Source: Christiangramia forsetii KT0803
Lineage (GTDB): Bacteria > Bacteroidota > Bacteroidia > Flavobacteriales > Flavobacteriaceae
NCBI RefSeq assembly: GCF_000060345.1
Contig: NC_008571.1
Coordinates: 3,662,501 to 3,726,500, forward strand
Reading direction: 5' to 3'
DNA: 64,000 bases
Below the pieces are notes generated by a model. That model was not told the DNA's origin, ran no database searches, and saw nothing but the letters and a program-made list of their open reading frames with translations. Below, in pieces: positions 55,750-64,000 of the stretch. How positions within the stretch are numbered: position 1 is the stretch's first letter; each line of letters opens with the position of its first letter. Made by a program: the position numbers and the translations under genes.

Positions 55750-58098
55750 ATGCTTACCGCAATTCTTACAGGTTTTTTATTTTCTATTTTTCTCGTTTTC
55801 GCGGGGAAATTCTTTAAAGGTAAGCTGTCTATCCTTGCATCATTAGTTCCTTTAGCATTGTTTGTTTATTTCTTTCAATTTATTTCTCCTATTTCTAACG
55901 GAGAGGTAATTATGAGATCTTACGAATGGATCCCCTCCTTTGGAGTGGATCTTGGCTTTAAGCTGGATGGTCTTTCGTTACTGTTTTCTTTGATGATTAC
56001 AGGAATTGGGTTTCTTGTCTTTGCTTATACCTCCTCTTATTTAAAAGGTCACGAATATTTAGATAGATTCTATGGATATTTAGGCTCCTTTATGGGGGCA
56101 ATGCTCGGTCTGGTGCTTTCAGATAATATGATCACTTTGTTCGTGTTCTGGGAGTTGACCAGTATTAGTTCTTTCTTTTTAATTGGCTTTAATAATACCA
56201 ATCCTGCTTCCCGAAAATCGGCCATGACGGCTCTTGGGATTACCGGAATTGGTGGGTTGTTTCTTTTAGCGGGGGCATTGCTTTTAAACAATATTGCCGG
56301 CACCTATAGTATTTCTGAGATGCTCACTATGAGTGAGGCGATTCGTGGAAATGAATTATACTTTTTAGCAGTATTATTAATTTTTGGAGCGGCTTTTACC
56401 AAATCGGCTCAATTCCCTTTTCACTTCTGGTTACCGGGAGCTATGAAAGCACCAACACCGGTTTCAACATATTTACATTCCGCAACCATGGTAAAGGCAG
56501 GAATATATTTGTTAATGCGGTTTACACCGGTTCTTGGAGGAGAACAAATATGGAACACCACCTTAATCCTTGTAGGTGGATTTACTATGCTTTATTCAGC
56601 AATTCATACCGTTTTTAGAACCGATCTTAAAGGTATTCTTGCTTATTCAACTATTTCAGCCTTGGGAATCCTAGTATTCTTAACGGGGCTAGGTACTCAG
56701 GAAGCATTTCTTGCAGCAGCGGTTTTTATTGTAGTTCATGCCCTTTATAAAGCTACTTTATTCCTGGTAACAGGAATTATAGATCATCAAACACATACCC
56801 GGGATATTACACGACTTGCCGGATTAAATAAAGTAATGCTTCCAGTTGGGATCGCCGGAATTTTAGCAGCAATTTCCAGTGCGGGGATCCCACCAACAAT
56901 TGGTTTTGTTGGAAAAGAATTAACTTATGAAGCTTCATATCACGCCGAAAGCCTGGTAATATTTCTTCTGATAGCAATTGTGCTCACAAAGATATTACTC
57001 TTATATGCTGGTTTCGTGGCCGGAATAAAACCTTTTACAGGAAAACTTCCTGAAGAGCATTCTAATGTAAAAATGCCTGGTTTTATCATGTGGGGGCCAC
57101 CTCTACTCCTGGCTGTTTTGGGTGTTGTATTTGGAGTTGCGCCTTTTATTATTGAATCGGCATTGATTAAACCGGTGGTGACAGCAATGGGTGGTGATGC
57201 TTCTGAAATTCATCTAGCCTTATGGCATGGGTTTAATTTGATTTTTATATTGAGTTTGATCACGATAGGAGTAGGAACGGCGCTTTACTTTATCATTAAG
57301 CCTTCTAAAAAACTTGAGAGTGGTATCGCTAAATTCGATTTTATTGCTCCGGAAAATATTCTGGAAAAATTCAATAAGTTCTTTGTAGTAATATCTAATT
57401 TCTGGACCAATTTCTTTCAGAATGGATTTCTACGGAATTATATATCTATTATCATCCTTTTCCTCGTGGTACTGGTAGGATATATCATGGTGGGAAACAC
57501 AAGATTTACTATAGACTATAATTCCCTTTCAAAAATTACAGTCTATGAAATTACCACAACACTAATTTTAATTGCTGGAATTTTTTATACTGTATTTACG
57601 CAGTCAAGACTGGCAGCCGTAGCGGCTATGGGAGTTGTAGGACTTTCCATTTGTTTGATATTTGTTTTTTATAGTGCACCAGATCTGGCGATGACGCAGT
57701 TTTCTATTGATACACTTACAGTGATTCTCTTCGTATTGGTGCTATATAAACTGCCAAAATATTTGAAACTTTCAGATTATAAAACCAGGCTTAGAGATGG
57801 TATTTTGTCTACGATCTTTGGTCTGATCATAACCACTTTGGCCCTTGAAGTTCTTTCTGAACCGGTTAGCAAGGAGGTAGGTGATTTTTATGCTGCTAAT
57901 TCATATATTGAAGCTCATGGTAAGAATGTAGTTAACGTAATACTTGTAGATTTTAGAGGTGCAGATACCTTAATTGAAATTTCTGTATTATCAATTGCTG
58001 CTGTTGGTGTATTTGGGTTGATGAAACTGAGGCTGAAGATGAAAGATAGAAGGAGGTATGCAGATAAAAGGCTGAACCAGGAGAATGAAAAAAGTTAA
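55750..58098 (+). CDS. mrpA: Mrp Na+/H+ antiporter subunit A
   Basis: MrpA is the large complex-I-like subunit of the Mrp sodium/proton antiporter. The 782-residue protein has about 20 membrane segments. The NuoL-like core shows TLFVFWELTSISSFFLIGF with the Glu of the proton path, the lysine-containing FTKSAQFPFHFWLPGAMKAPTPVS and HALYKATLFLV. The C-terminal third holds the MrpA-specific DUF4040 and MbhE-like parts (SAPDLAMTQFSIDTLTVILFVLVL). It heads seven closely spaced genes, mrpA to mrpG. Confidence 0.96.
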   Translation: MLTAILTGFLFSIFLVFAGKFFKGKLSILASLVPLALFVYFFQFISPISNGEVIMRSYEWIPSFGVDLGFKLDGLSLLFSLMITGIGFLVFAYTSSYLKGHEYLDRFYGYLGSFMGAMLGLVLSDNMITLFVFWELTSISSFFLIGFNNTNPASRKSAMTALGITGIGGLFLLAGALLLNNIAGTYSISEMLTMSEAIRGNELYFLAVLLIFGAAFTKSAQFPFHFWLPGAMKAPTPVSTYLHSATMVKAGIYLLMRFTPVLGGEQIWNTTLILVGGFTMLYSAIHTVFRTDLKGILAYSTISALGILVFLTGLGTQEAFLAAAVFIVVHALYKATLFLVTGIIDHQTHTRDITRLAGLNKVMLPVGIAGILAAISSAGIPPTIGFVGKELTYEASYHAESLVIFLLIAIVLTKILLLYAGFVAGIKPFTGKLPEEHSNVKMPGFIMWGPPLLLAVLGVVFGVAPFIIESALIKPVVTAMGGDASEIHLALWHGFNLIFILSLITIGVGTALYFIIKPSKKLESGIAKFDFIAPENILEKFNKFFVVISNFWTNFFQNGFLRNYISIIILFLVVLVGYIMVGNTRFTIDYNSLSKITVYEITTTLILIAGIFYTVFTQSRLAAVAAMGVVGLSICLIFVFYSAPDLAMTQFSIDTLTVILFVLVLYKLPKYLKLSDYKTRLRDGILSTIFGLIITTLALEVLSEPVSKEVGDFYAANSYIEAHGKNVVNVILVDFRGADTLIEISVLSIAAVGVFGLMKLRLKMKDRRRYADKRLNQENEKS

Positions 58099-58106
58099 AA
58101 TAAACC

Positions 58107-58523
58107 ATGCGAACAACTATAATTTTAAAGACAGCTTCTAATTACCTTTTACCGGTATTGTTGGTGTTTTCTATTTTTATTCTACTTCGTGGGCATTACC
58201 TGCCTGGTGGAGGATTTGTAGGTGGTTTAATTGCTTCAATCGCATTTATTTTACACTCGTTCGCAAACGGACTGAATAAAACTAAAGAACTTTTAATTAT
58301 ACATCCGGGTTTCCTGCTTCCCCTTGGATTGGCAATAGCATTTTTAGCCGGGCTTGCACCAGTAGTATTCTTCGATCTGCCTTTTATGACAGGTTTATGG
58401 TCGCATGATGAAATTGCGATTTTGGGTAGTGTTGGCTCAGCGTTATTTTTTGATATAGGCGTTTACTTTGTGGTAAACGGAGTAACCTTAACTATAATTT
58501 TCACAATTTCAGAATCGGCCTAA
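58107..58523 (+). CDS. mrpB: Mrp Na+/H+ antiporter subunit B
   Basis: A 138-residue membrane protein with four membrane segments. The MnhB signature is HYLPGGGFVGGLIASIAFIL, and VVNGVTLTIIF closes it. MrpB is required for assembly and activity of the antiporter. It follows mrpA by 8 bases. Confidence 0.95.
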   Translation: MRTTIILKTASNYLLPVLLVFSIFILLRGHYLPGGGFVGGLIASIAFILHSFANGLNKTKELLIIHPGFLLPLGLAIAFLAGLAPVVFFDLPFMTGLWSHDEIAILGSVGSALFFDIGVYFVVNGVTLTIIFTISESA

Positions 58524-58524
58524 T

Positions 58525-58878
58525 ATGGAGATCCTTTTAGCATTAATGGTAGGAATTTTATATGGGACGGGCATTTATATGATGCTCCGCCGTAGCATGG
58601 TGAAACTTATTATTGGAATCATCCTGCTTGGAAATGGAGCTAATCTGCTTATTTTTCTTTTAGGAAGAATCACAAAAGGAGCGCCACCAATAATTTCCGG
58701 AGACGCGAAAGTCTTTGCAGAGGCTTATGCAGATCCCGTACCACAGGCTTTGATACTTACAGCAATCGTTATAAGTTTTGGTCTTCAGTCTTTCGCCATT
58801 GTGCTCGTTAAAAGAGCGCATACCGTGGTTAGAACTGATGATCTGGATGAGATGAACGCAACCGACGAAGATTCATGA
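58525..58878 (+). CDS. mrpC: Mrp Na+/H+ antiporter subunit C
   Basis: A NuoK-like subunit of 117 residues with three membrane segments. LIIGIILLGNGANLLIFLLGR and DPVPQALILTAIVISFGLQSF are the conserved parts; the DPVPQALILTAIVI stretch is the family hallmark. It starts 1 base after mrpB stops and overlaps mrpD by 4 bases. Confidence 0.96.
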   Translation: MEILLALMVGILYGTGIYMMLRRSMVKLIIGIILLGNGANLLIFLLGRITKGAPPIISGDAKVFAEAYADPVPQALILTAIVISFGLQSFAIVLVKRAHTVVRTDDLDEMNATDEDS

Positions 58879-60389
58879 ATGAACAATTAATATTATATCC
58901 TCTTTTCCTTCAGATGGCCATCAGTATCATCCTGATGTTTGGGTGGGCAAGAATTAGATTTCAGAAGGTTTTTAGTGTTTTCGGAAGTATTTTAAGTGTA
59001 GGTCTGGCTATCTGGTTATTCACTTATATTTGGAATAATGGTACTCAAACCATTCAAGCCGGAAATTGGGAAGCCCCATTTGGAATTACTTTTGTGGCCG
59101 ATATGCTTTCTACAACCCTCGTGTTGTTAACGGCAATTTCAGGACTTGCAGTTTCTATATTTTCAGCGGGATCAGTACTGAAAGACCGTTTGCGATTTGG
59201 TTATTTTCCCATATTTCACTTTCTGTTACTTGGCTTAAACGGGGCGTTTTTAACGGGAGACATTTTTAACCTGTATGTATGGTTTGAAATTGTGATTATT
59301 AGCTCTTTTGTGCTCATAACCATTGGTGGTGAAAAGGCACAGTTGGAAGGAGCTGTAAAATATTTCACGCTGAATATTCTAGCTTCGATGATTTTCTTAA
59401 CGGCTATCGCAGTCCTATATGGAATCACCGGAAGTTTAAATATGGCAGATCTGGCAGGTCAGATCGCACAGGTTGAGAATAGAGGGCTTGTACAAATCAC
59501 AGGATTGCTCTTTCTTATAGGCTTCGGAATCAAGGCAGGTGTTTTTCCTCTCTATTTCTGGCTGCCTGCATCGTATCATACACCGCCGTTTGCAGTTTCA
59601 GCAATCTTTGGTGGTTTACTAACTAAAGTGGGAGTCTATGCATTAATTCGTGTTTTTACCCTCATTTTTGTTGATGATCCTTTTCTGCATGATATTATAA
59701 TGATCATTGCTATTCTCACGCTCATAAGTGGAGGGGTAGGTGCTTTGGTTCAAAACAATATGAGAAAAGTGTTTTCATACCTTATTATCTGCCATATTGG
59801 ATATATGATCGCCGGTATTGGTATGTTTACAGAAGTCGCCATAGCCGGGGCTATATTCTATTTAATACATGATATTATAGTAAAAACAAATTTGTTCATG
59901 CTAAGTGGTGTGGTCTATAGAATTAAGGGTACAAACAGCATGCGAGATCTTGGCGGAATTTACGCAAAATGGCCTAAGATCAGTTTGTTGCTATTTATCC
60001 CCTTATTCTCATTGGTGGGAATTCCACCATTATCAGGATTCTGGCCAAAGATTAATTTGATAAAGGCCGGGTTCGCAGGTGGTTCTTATATAACCGTTGG
60101 AGCCATCATTTTTGCCAGTTTTATAACACTTGTGATCATCGCTAAATTATGGGCTGAAGTATTCTGGAAAGATGGTAAAAAGCTTCCGCTAAGAAGTAAT
60201 TTTGGATATTTCTCTAAAATGACTACTGCAAAAAGGCTTCAGTTTATAGTGCCTGTAGCTATGCTGAGTATTGTATCTTTGTATATTGGTTTTGGTGCGG
60301 AGCACATTCAGTTGCTATCAGCGAGAATTGCAGATGAACTTGTGAATAATGAGGGTTATATTGATGCAGTTTTAAACTCGAAGAACTAA
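58875..60389 (+). CDS. mrpD: Mrp Na+/H+ antiporter subunit D
   Basis: The second NuoN/NuoL-like antiporter subunit, 504 residues with about 14 membrane segments. Key positions are the Glu in NLYVWFEIVIISSFVL, the Lys in GIKAGVFPLYFWLPASYHTPP and HDIIVKTNLFMLSG. It works with MrpA to couple ion movement. It overlaps mrpC and precedes mrpE by 6 bases. Confidence 0.97.
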   Translation: MNEQLILYPLFLQMAISIILMFGWARIRFQKVFSVFGSILSVGLAIWLFTYIWNNGTQTIQAGNWEAPFGITFVADMLSTTLVLLTAISGLAVSIFSAGSVLKDRLRFGYFPIFHFLLLGLNGAFLTGDIFNLYVWFEIVIISSFVLITIGGEKAQLEGAVKYFTLNILASMIFLTAIAVLYGITGSLNMADLAGQIAQVENRGLVQITGLLFLIGFGIKAGVFPLYFWLPASYHTPPFAVSAIFGGLLTKVGVYALIRVFTLIFVDDPFLHDIIMIIAILTLISGGVGALVQNNMRKVFSYLIICHIGYMIAGIGMFTEVAIAGAIFYLIHDIIVKTNLFMLSGVVYRIKGTNSMRDLGGIYAKWPKISLLLFIPLFSLVGIPPLSGFWPKINLIKAGFAGGSYITVGAIIFASFITLVIIAKLWAEVFWKDGKKLPLRSNFGYFSKMTTAKRLQFIVPVAMLSIVSLYIGFGAEHIQLLSARIADELVNNEGYIDAVLNSKN

Positions 60390-60395
60390 GGAATA

Positions 60396-60872
60396 ATGAA
60401 GAATAAATTTCTGTCGAACATATTATTGACCTTTGTCTGGGTTGCCCTGACAGGAGATTTTTCATTCGAAAATTATCTGTTCGGCTTCTTTCTTAATTTT
60501 CATATTCTCTGGTTAATTACCGTAGGGCGTAAAAAAAGCACTTATTTTCTTATTGTTCCGAAAATCATTATACTGCTTGTGTTCTTTTTATATGAGCTTA
60601 TTAAGGCAAATATTGAAGTAGCTTACGAGGTGATCACACCAAAACTTAATATGACCCCGGGAATTATTATGGTTCCGTTAGATATAAAATCTGATATGGG
60701 GATCACTATGCTGGCTAACATGATCTCTCTTACACCGGGAACATTGAGTCTGGATGTATCTAATGATAAAAAAGTACTTTTTGTACATGCGATGTACGTA
60801 AAAGACAGGGATAAGTTTATCAAAGGAATTAAGGATGGTTTTGAACGTAGAATATTGGAGGTATTGTCATGA
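60396..60872 (+). CDS. mrpE: Mrp Na+/H+ antiporter subunit E
   Basis: A 158-residue membrane protein. The MnhE features are the two N-terminal membrane segments, ELIKANIEVAYEVITPKL and the C-terminal ITMLANMISLTPGTLSLDVS with FVHAMYV. It overlaps mrpF by 4 bases. Confidence 0.95.
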   Translation: MKNKFLSNILLTFVWVALTGDFSFENYLFGFFLNFHILWLITVGRKKSTYFLIVPKIIILLVFFLYELIKANIEVAYEVITPKLNMTPGIIMVPLDIKSDMGITMLANMISLTPGTLSLDVSNDKKVLFVHAMYVKDRDKFIKGIKDGFERRILEVLS

Positions 60873-61141
60873 CATTATTTGAATATTTACATTTTATAAT
60901 TTTACCAGTGCTGGTCGTTTCCGCAGTATTAATACTTTGGAGGTTCATCAAAGGCCCGAGCATTGCCGATAAGATTGTTGCGTTAGATCTTCTCATAACT
61001 ACAGGAATAGGAATTATAGCAGTTTACAGTATTATATACAATCAGTCTACTTTGATGGATACGGCTTTAATTTTGGCATTGATCGCCTTTTTGAGTACAG
61101 TGGCCCTGTCTTATTATCTTGAAAAACGAAAAAGAAAATGA
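60869..61141 (+). CDS. mrpF: Mrp Na+/H+ antiporter subunit F
   Basis: A 90-residue subunit with three membrane segments. RFIKGPSIADKIVALDLL is the MnhF signature, and ALIAFLSTVALSYYLEKR ends it. It overlaps both neighbours by 4 bases, so all seven mrp genes are coupled. Confidence 0.95.
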   Translation: MTLFEYLHFIILPVLVVSAVLILWRFIKGPSIADKIVALDLLITTGIGIIAVYSIIYNQSTLMDTALILALIAFLSTVALSYYLEKRKRK

Positions 61142-61542
61142 TAGATATAATAATAGGAACCATAGCAACATTCGGAGCCCTGTTCGTTCTTCTGGCGGCA
61201 ATTGGGATCGTACGTATGCCAGATACTTATTTGAGGATTTCGGTTACCACGAAAGCAGCTACATTAGGCGTTGGACTGGTATTGTTATCTACCACTGTTT
61301 ATTTTAGTAATGCAGATGTTACTTCCCAGGCATTTGTTATTATTCTATTCTTGTTTCTAACCGCCCCGGTAAGTGCGCATCTTATTGGAAGAGCATCTTA
61401 TTTTATTGGGGTAAAGCTCTGGGATAAATCTGTGATGGATGAACTTAGAGGGAAATATCAAAAGAACACCCATATTCTGAAAAGTGTGGTTGATGATACT
61501 CCTGAAGACAATGTAGATCACTCAAAAATGAAAGATAAATAA
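61138..61542 (+). CDS. mrpG: Mrp Na+/H+ antiporter subunit G
   Basis: The 134-residue last subunit. IGIVRMPDTYLRISVTTKAATLGVGLVLLS is the MnhG signature, and TAPVSAHLIGRASY closes the core. A hydrophilic tail of about 30 residues follows. The stop lies 2 bases from the end of the opposite-strand MgtC-like gene. Confidence 0.95.
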   Translation: MIDIIIGTIATFGALFVLLAAIGIVRMPDTYLRISVTTKAATLGVGLVLLSTTVYFSNADVTSQAFVIILFLFLTAPVSAHLIGRASYFIGVKLWDKSVMDELRGKYQKNTHILKSVVDDTPEDNVDHSKMKDK

Positions 61543-61544
61543 GC

Positions 61545-61970
61545 TCAATTTTTCTTCTTTTTAATAATCTTTGATTCTACAAGGCTAAATACAAAGTTGA
61601 CGAGTATAACTATAGCGGTGGCTACTAAAAGTTCTTTAAAATATCCAAACCCTGAAAGACAACCCACAGCCGCACTGCACCAGATAGTAGCTGCCGTGGT
61701 CAAACCTTCCACATCATTACCTTTTTTCATGATGGTCCCGGCACCAATAAAGCCAATACCTATAATTACCTGGCTAAGTACCCTGGTCATATCGGCATAT
61801 TCTGCACCTTCAAATTGAAGAGACATCATAATAAAAATACAAGCGCCAAGAGCGACCAGCGCATGGGTTTTCAGTCCTGCATATTTTCCGCGGAATTCAC
61901 GTTCTAATCCAATAAACAACCCGGCAACAACGGCAATTCCGGCTTTAATTGCGAAATCTATAATATCCAT
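61545..61970 (-). CDS. MgtC/SapB family membrane protein
   Basis: A 141-residue protein with four membrane segments. GLFIGLEREFRGKYAGLKTHALVALGACIF and VIIGIGFIGAGTIMKKGNDVEGLTTAATIWCSAAVG are the MgtC/SapB motifs. It lacks the C-terminal soluble domain of Salmonella MgtC. Family members affect Mg2+ or membrane homeostasis, often in virulence settings, but transport itself is not shown. The start is 34 bases from the start of bioF on the other strand. Confidence 0.93.
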   Translation of the reverse strand: MDIIDFAIKAGIAVVAGLFIGLEREFRGKYAGLKTHALVALGACIFIMMSLQFEGAEYADMTRVLSQVIIGIGFIGAGTIMKKGNDVEGLTTAATIWCSAAVGCLSGFGYFKELLVATAIVILVNFVFSLVESKIIKKKKN

Positions 61971-62004
61971 AATTTAAAAGAATACTGTTTTATATTTTAG
62001 TAGC

Positions 62005-63162
62005 ATGAAAAAGCTCCCATTAAAATTAGAGAAAAGACTTCAGAAGAGAAAAGATGAGGATTCTTTTAGGAAATTATTACCATTTCCACGTGGGGTCGAT
62101 TTTTTCTCGAATGATTACCTGGGTTTTTCAAGATCTGAAGCTATTACAGGAAATAGCCTGAAAATAATAAAAGAATTCGGGACTGTAAACGGAGCTACCG
62201 GTTCCCGTCTTCTATCAGGAAATCATCCTCTTTTCAAAAAAGTAGAAAACCAGCTTGCCAGTTTTCATAATTCCCAGTCTGCCTTAATATTTAATTCGGG
62301 GTACGATGCTAATATTGGCTTTTTTTCGGCGGTTCTCCAAAAAGCTGATATCATTTTATATGATGAATTCTCTCATGCTTCAATACGTGACGGACTTAAA
62401 ATGAGCCTGGCCAGAAATTACAAATTTCAGCATAATGATTTGGGAGATCTGGCACAGAAACTGGAGCGTTTAACTTCAAACAAGGAGGAAAAAGAGATCT
62501 ATATTGTGACTGAATCTGTTTTTTCTATGGATGGGGATTCTCCAGACATGATAGGCCTTGTGGAATTAGCTGAAAAGTATCATGCAAATCTTATTGTAGA
62601 TGAAGCTCATGCCACCGGTGTTTTTGGAGAAAAGGGTCAGGGCCTTGTCCAGCAACTGAAATTAGAAAGTAGAATTTTTGCCAGAATTCATACTTTTGGG
62701 AAAGCAATGGGATGTCATGGTGCGGTGATTCTCGGGAGTAGTGATCTAAAGGATTATCTGGTAAACTTTTCCCGAAGCCTTATTTATACCACCGCTTTAT
62801 CCCCGCATGCGGTAGCTACAATTAGTGCTGCTTACCGAAATTTAGACAGGGAACAGGGCCATTTAAATGAACTTAAGAAAAATATTCAGCATTTTAAATC
62901 TGAAATACTTCAAAATAATCTTCAGTATATTTTTATCGAAAGTGATTCGGCTATTCAGGCCTGTGTTATTTCGGGAAATACCAAAGTGAAACGGGCAGCT
63001 TTGGAACTGCAGAAACAGGGATTTATCGTAAAACCAATTCTTTCTCCCACAGTTCCGGCAGAGAGTGAAAGATTAAGATTTTGCATACATAGCTATAATT
63101 CGAAGCAGGAAATTTCGGAGGTCTTAAAAGTCCTGAGTAATTTTGTGGCAAATTCAGAATAA
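62005..63162 (+). CDS. bioF: 8-amino-7-oxononanoate synthase-like PLP enzyme (BioF)
   Basis: BioF joins pimeloyl-ACP/CoA and alanine to form 8-amino-7-oxononanoate in biotin synthesis. This alpha-oxoamine synthase has FFSNDYLGFS, GATGSRLLSGNHPLF, LIVDEAHATGVFGEKGQGL and the PLP lysine Lys233 in HTFGKAMGCHG. Length 385 is normal. The family also includes 2-amino-3-ketobutyrate ligase and serine palmitoyltransferase, but the following bioD and bioA support BioF. The stop overlaps the bioD start (A of TAATG). Confidence 0.95.
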   Translation: MKKLPLKLEKRLQKRKDEDSFRKLLPFPRGVDFFSNDYLGFSRSEAITGNSLKIIKEFGTVNGATGSRLLSGNHPLFKKVENQLASFHNSQSALIFNSGYDANIGFFSAVLQKADIILYDEFSHASIRDGLKMSLARNYKFQHNDLGDLAQKLERLTSNKEEKEIYIVTESVFSMDGDSPDMIGLVELAEKYHANLIVDEAHATGVFGEKGQGLVQQLKLESRIFARIHTFGKAMGCHGAVILGSSDLKDYLVNFSRSLIYTTALSPHAVATISAAYRNLDREQGHLNELKKNIQHFKSEILQNNLQYIFIESDSAIQACVISGNTKVKRAALELQKQGFIVKPILSPTVPAESERLRFCIHSYNSKQEISEVLKVLSNFVANSE

Positions 63163-63785
63163 TGCCAAAAAGCTATTTTATTACCGGGATTGGAACCGAA
63201 GTTGGAAAAACTGTTGTTTCAGCAATAGTTGCGGAAGCACTAAAAGCCGATTACTGGAAACCTATCCAGGCAGGCGATCTTGAAAATTCCGATTCTCATA
63301 AAGTCAAGAAACTGGTAAGTAATAAGGATTCGGTTTTCTTCAAAAACGCATGTGCACTAAATACGCCTATGAGTCCGCATGCCGCTGCTGAAATTGACGG
63401 AATTAAGCTTCAGATTAAAAATATTAAAAGACCCGAAACAGAAAAAGACCTGGTGATCGAAGGTGCCGGCGGACTGATGGTTCCTCTTAATGCTAAAGAA
63501 GTTATTGCAGACCTCATTTCTAAAGAAGATTTGGTTATTCTTGTTTCTAGACATTATTTGGGAAGTATTAATCATACTTTATTAAGTATCGAAGCCTTGA
63601 AAAGCCGGGGAATTGATAAGATCGGGATTATATTTAGTGGTGATGAACATCCAACAACCGAGGCTGCGATCAAAAAACTTGGGAAAGTAAAGGTGGTTGG
63701 AAGAATTGAAGAGGAGCCTTATTTTGATGAAATGGTCGTAAAAGAATATGCTGAAAAATTTAGAAAGAGATTATGCGAGATATAA
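63162..63785 (+). CDS. bioD: Dethiobiotin synthase
   Basis: BioD closes the ureido ring of dethiobiotin using ATP and CO2. The P-loop is GIGTEVGKTVVS at residues 8-19, and KPIQAGDLENSD and IEGAGGLMVPL are the substrate and Mg2+ regions. Length 207 is normal. It sits between bioF and bioA with overlapping ends (1 base and 13 bases), so the three form one operon. Confidence 0.97.
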   Translation: MPKSYFITGIGTEVGKTVVSAIVAEALKADYWKPIQAGDLENSDSHKVKKLVSNKDSVFFKNACALNTPMSPHAAAEIDGIKLQIKNIKRPETEKDLVIEGAGGLMVPLNAKEVIADLISKEDLVILVSRHYLGSINHTLLSIEALKSRGIDKIGIIFSGDEHPTTEAAIKKLGKVKVVGRIEEEPYFDEMVVKEYAEKFRKRLCEI

Positions 63786-64000
63786 GCTTAGAACATGAAA
63801 ATCTAACCGAAAGAGATAAAAAGCATTTATGGCATCCCTTAACGCAACATAAAGTCTCTCCGGAAATGTTGCCGATTAAAAAAGCCAAAGGATGTACACT
63901 CACCGATGAGAAAGGAAATGAATATATAGACGGTATTTCCTCTTGGTACACCGCGGTTTATGGCCACTGCAATCCATATATTACAGAAAAGGTAGCTGAG
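63773..64000 (+). CDS. bioA: Adenosylmethionine-8-amino-7-oxononanoate aminotransferase (5' part only)
   Basis: The gene runs out of the window; 76 codons are visible. LWHPLTQHKVSPEMLPI, DEKGNEYIDGISSWY and GHCNPYITEKV are the N-terminal BioA motifs, including the Trp-Tyr pair of the substrate pocket. It starts with ATG inside the last codons of bioD. BioA aminates the BioF product with SAM as donor. Confidence 0.95.
   Translation, partial: MRDISLEHENLTERDKKHLWHPLTQHKVSPEMLPIKKAKGCTLTDEKGNEYIDGISSWYTAVYGHCNPYITEKVAE

Overview
The window looks like chromosomal DNA of a marine member of the Flavobacteriaceae (Bacteroidota), probably close to Gramella/Christiangramia. The reasons are low GC, promoters of the Bacteroidota type (-7 box TAnnTTTG, in the best cases with TTG 19 bases upstream), no Shine-Dalgarno sites, a protein with a type IX secretion sorting tail, many lipoproteins, and family-specific genes (DUF4286, DUF4270, an OlsF-like fusion, CTC-type L25, atpDC, a complete Mrp operon). 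The genus is inference. I count 60 protein genes, two of them cut by the window edges. I see no rRNA, tRNA, CRISPR array, insertion sequence or prophage.

Layout. 1-5.5 kb: partial Ppx/GppA phosphatase (-), a repeat-bearing gap, then rplY, pth, ribF and an HTTM/vitamin-K-carboxylase-like membrane protein. 5.8-14.1 kb: serS, a TPR protein, DUF4286, rsmA, mgtE, a 2-hydroxyacid dehydrogenase, a membrane protein with a PH-like tail and a VOC protein. 14.3-19.4 kb (-): NAD(P)-binding protein, OlsF-like bifunctional acyltransferase, aspartokinase and two paralogous GNATs. 19.5-28 kb: fbp, TerB-like protein, and the ligase-associated DNA repair genes (exonuclease, ligase, Lhr-like helicase) with a CotH-kinase-like gene and a bestrophin-like gene between ligase and helicase. 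28-34.4 kb: DUF1440 protein, nitrilase-like amidohydrolase, Ig-like lipoprotein, ComF, coiled-coil membrane protein and glyS.

34.5-41.5 kb: large T9SS cargo protein, xth, OmpA-type lipoprotein, Tas-type aldo/keto reductase, M23 peptidase. 41.5-46.3 kb (-): panC-panD-flippase-like-esterase-like-radA. 46.4-50.7 kb (+): a stand-alone GT5 half of glycogen synthase, DUF4270 lipoprotein, glmS. 50.9-55.5 kb: atpD-atpC, M61 peptidase, and an HTH/DUF2975 pair behind two palindromic operator-like sites. 55.7-61.5 kb: mrpABCDEFG. 61.5-64 kb: MgtC-like protein (-) and bioF-bioD-bioA.

Most of this is core metabolism and envelope biology. No obvious new multi-gene system stands out. The observations most worth checking are the paired operators of the HTH/DUF2975 cassette, the esterase-like protein whose nucleophile serine is aspartate, the half glycogen synthase without its KTGGL motif, the HTTM protein that keeps the carboxylase lysine, and the CotH-like and bestrophin-like genes lodged in the DNA repair locus. 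No search or alignment was run; family names come from reading the translations.
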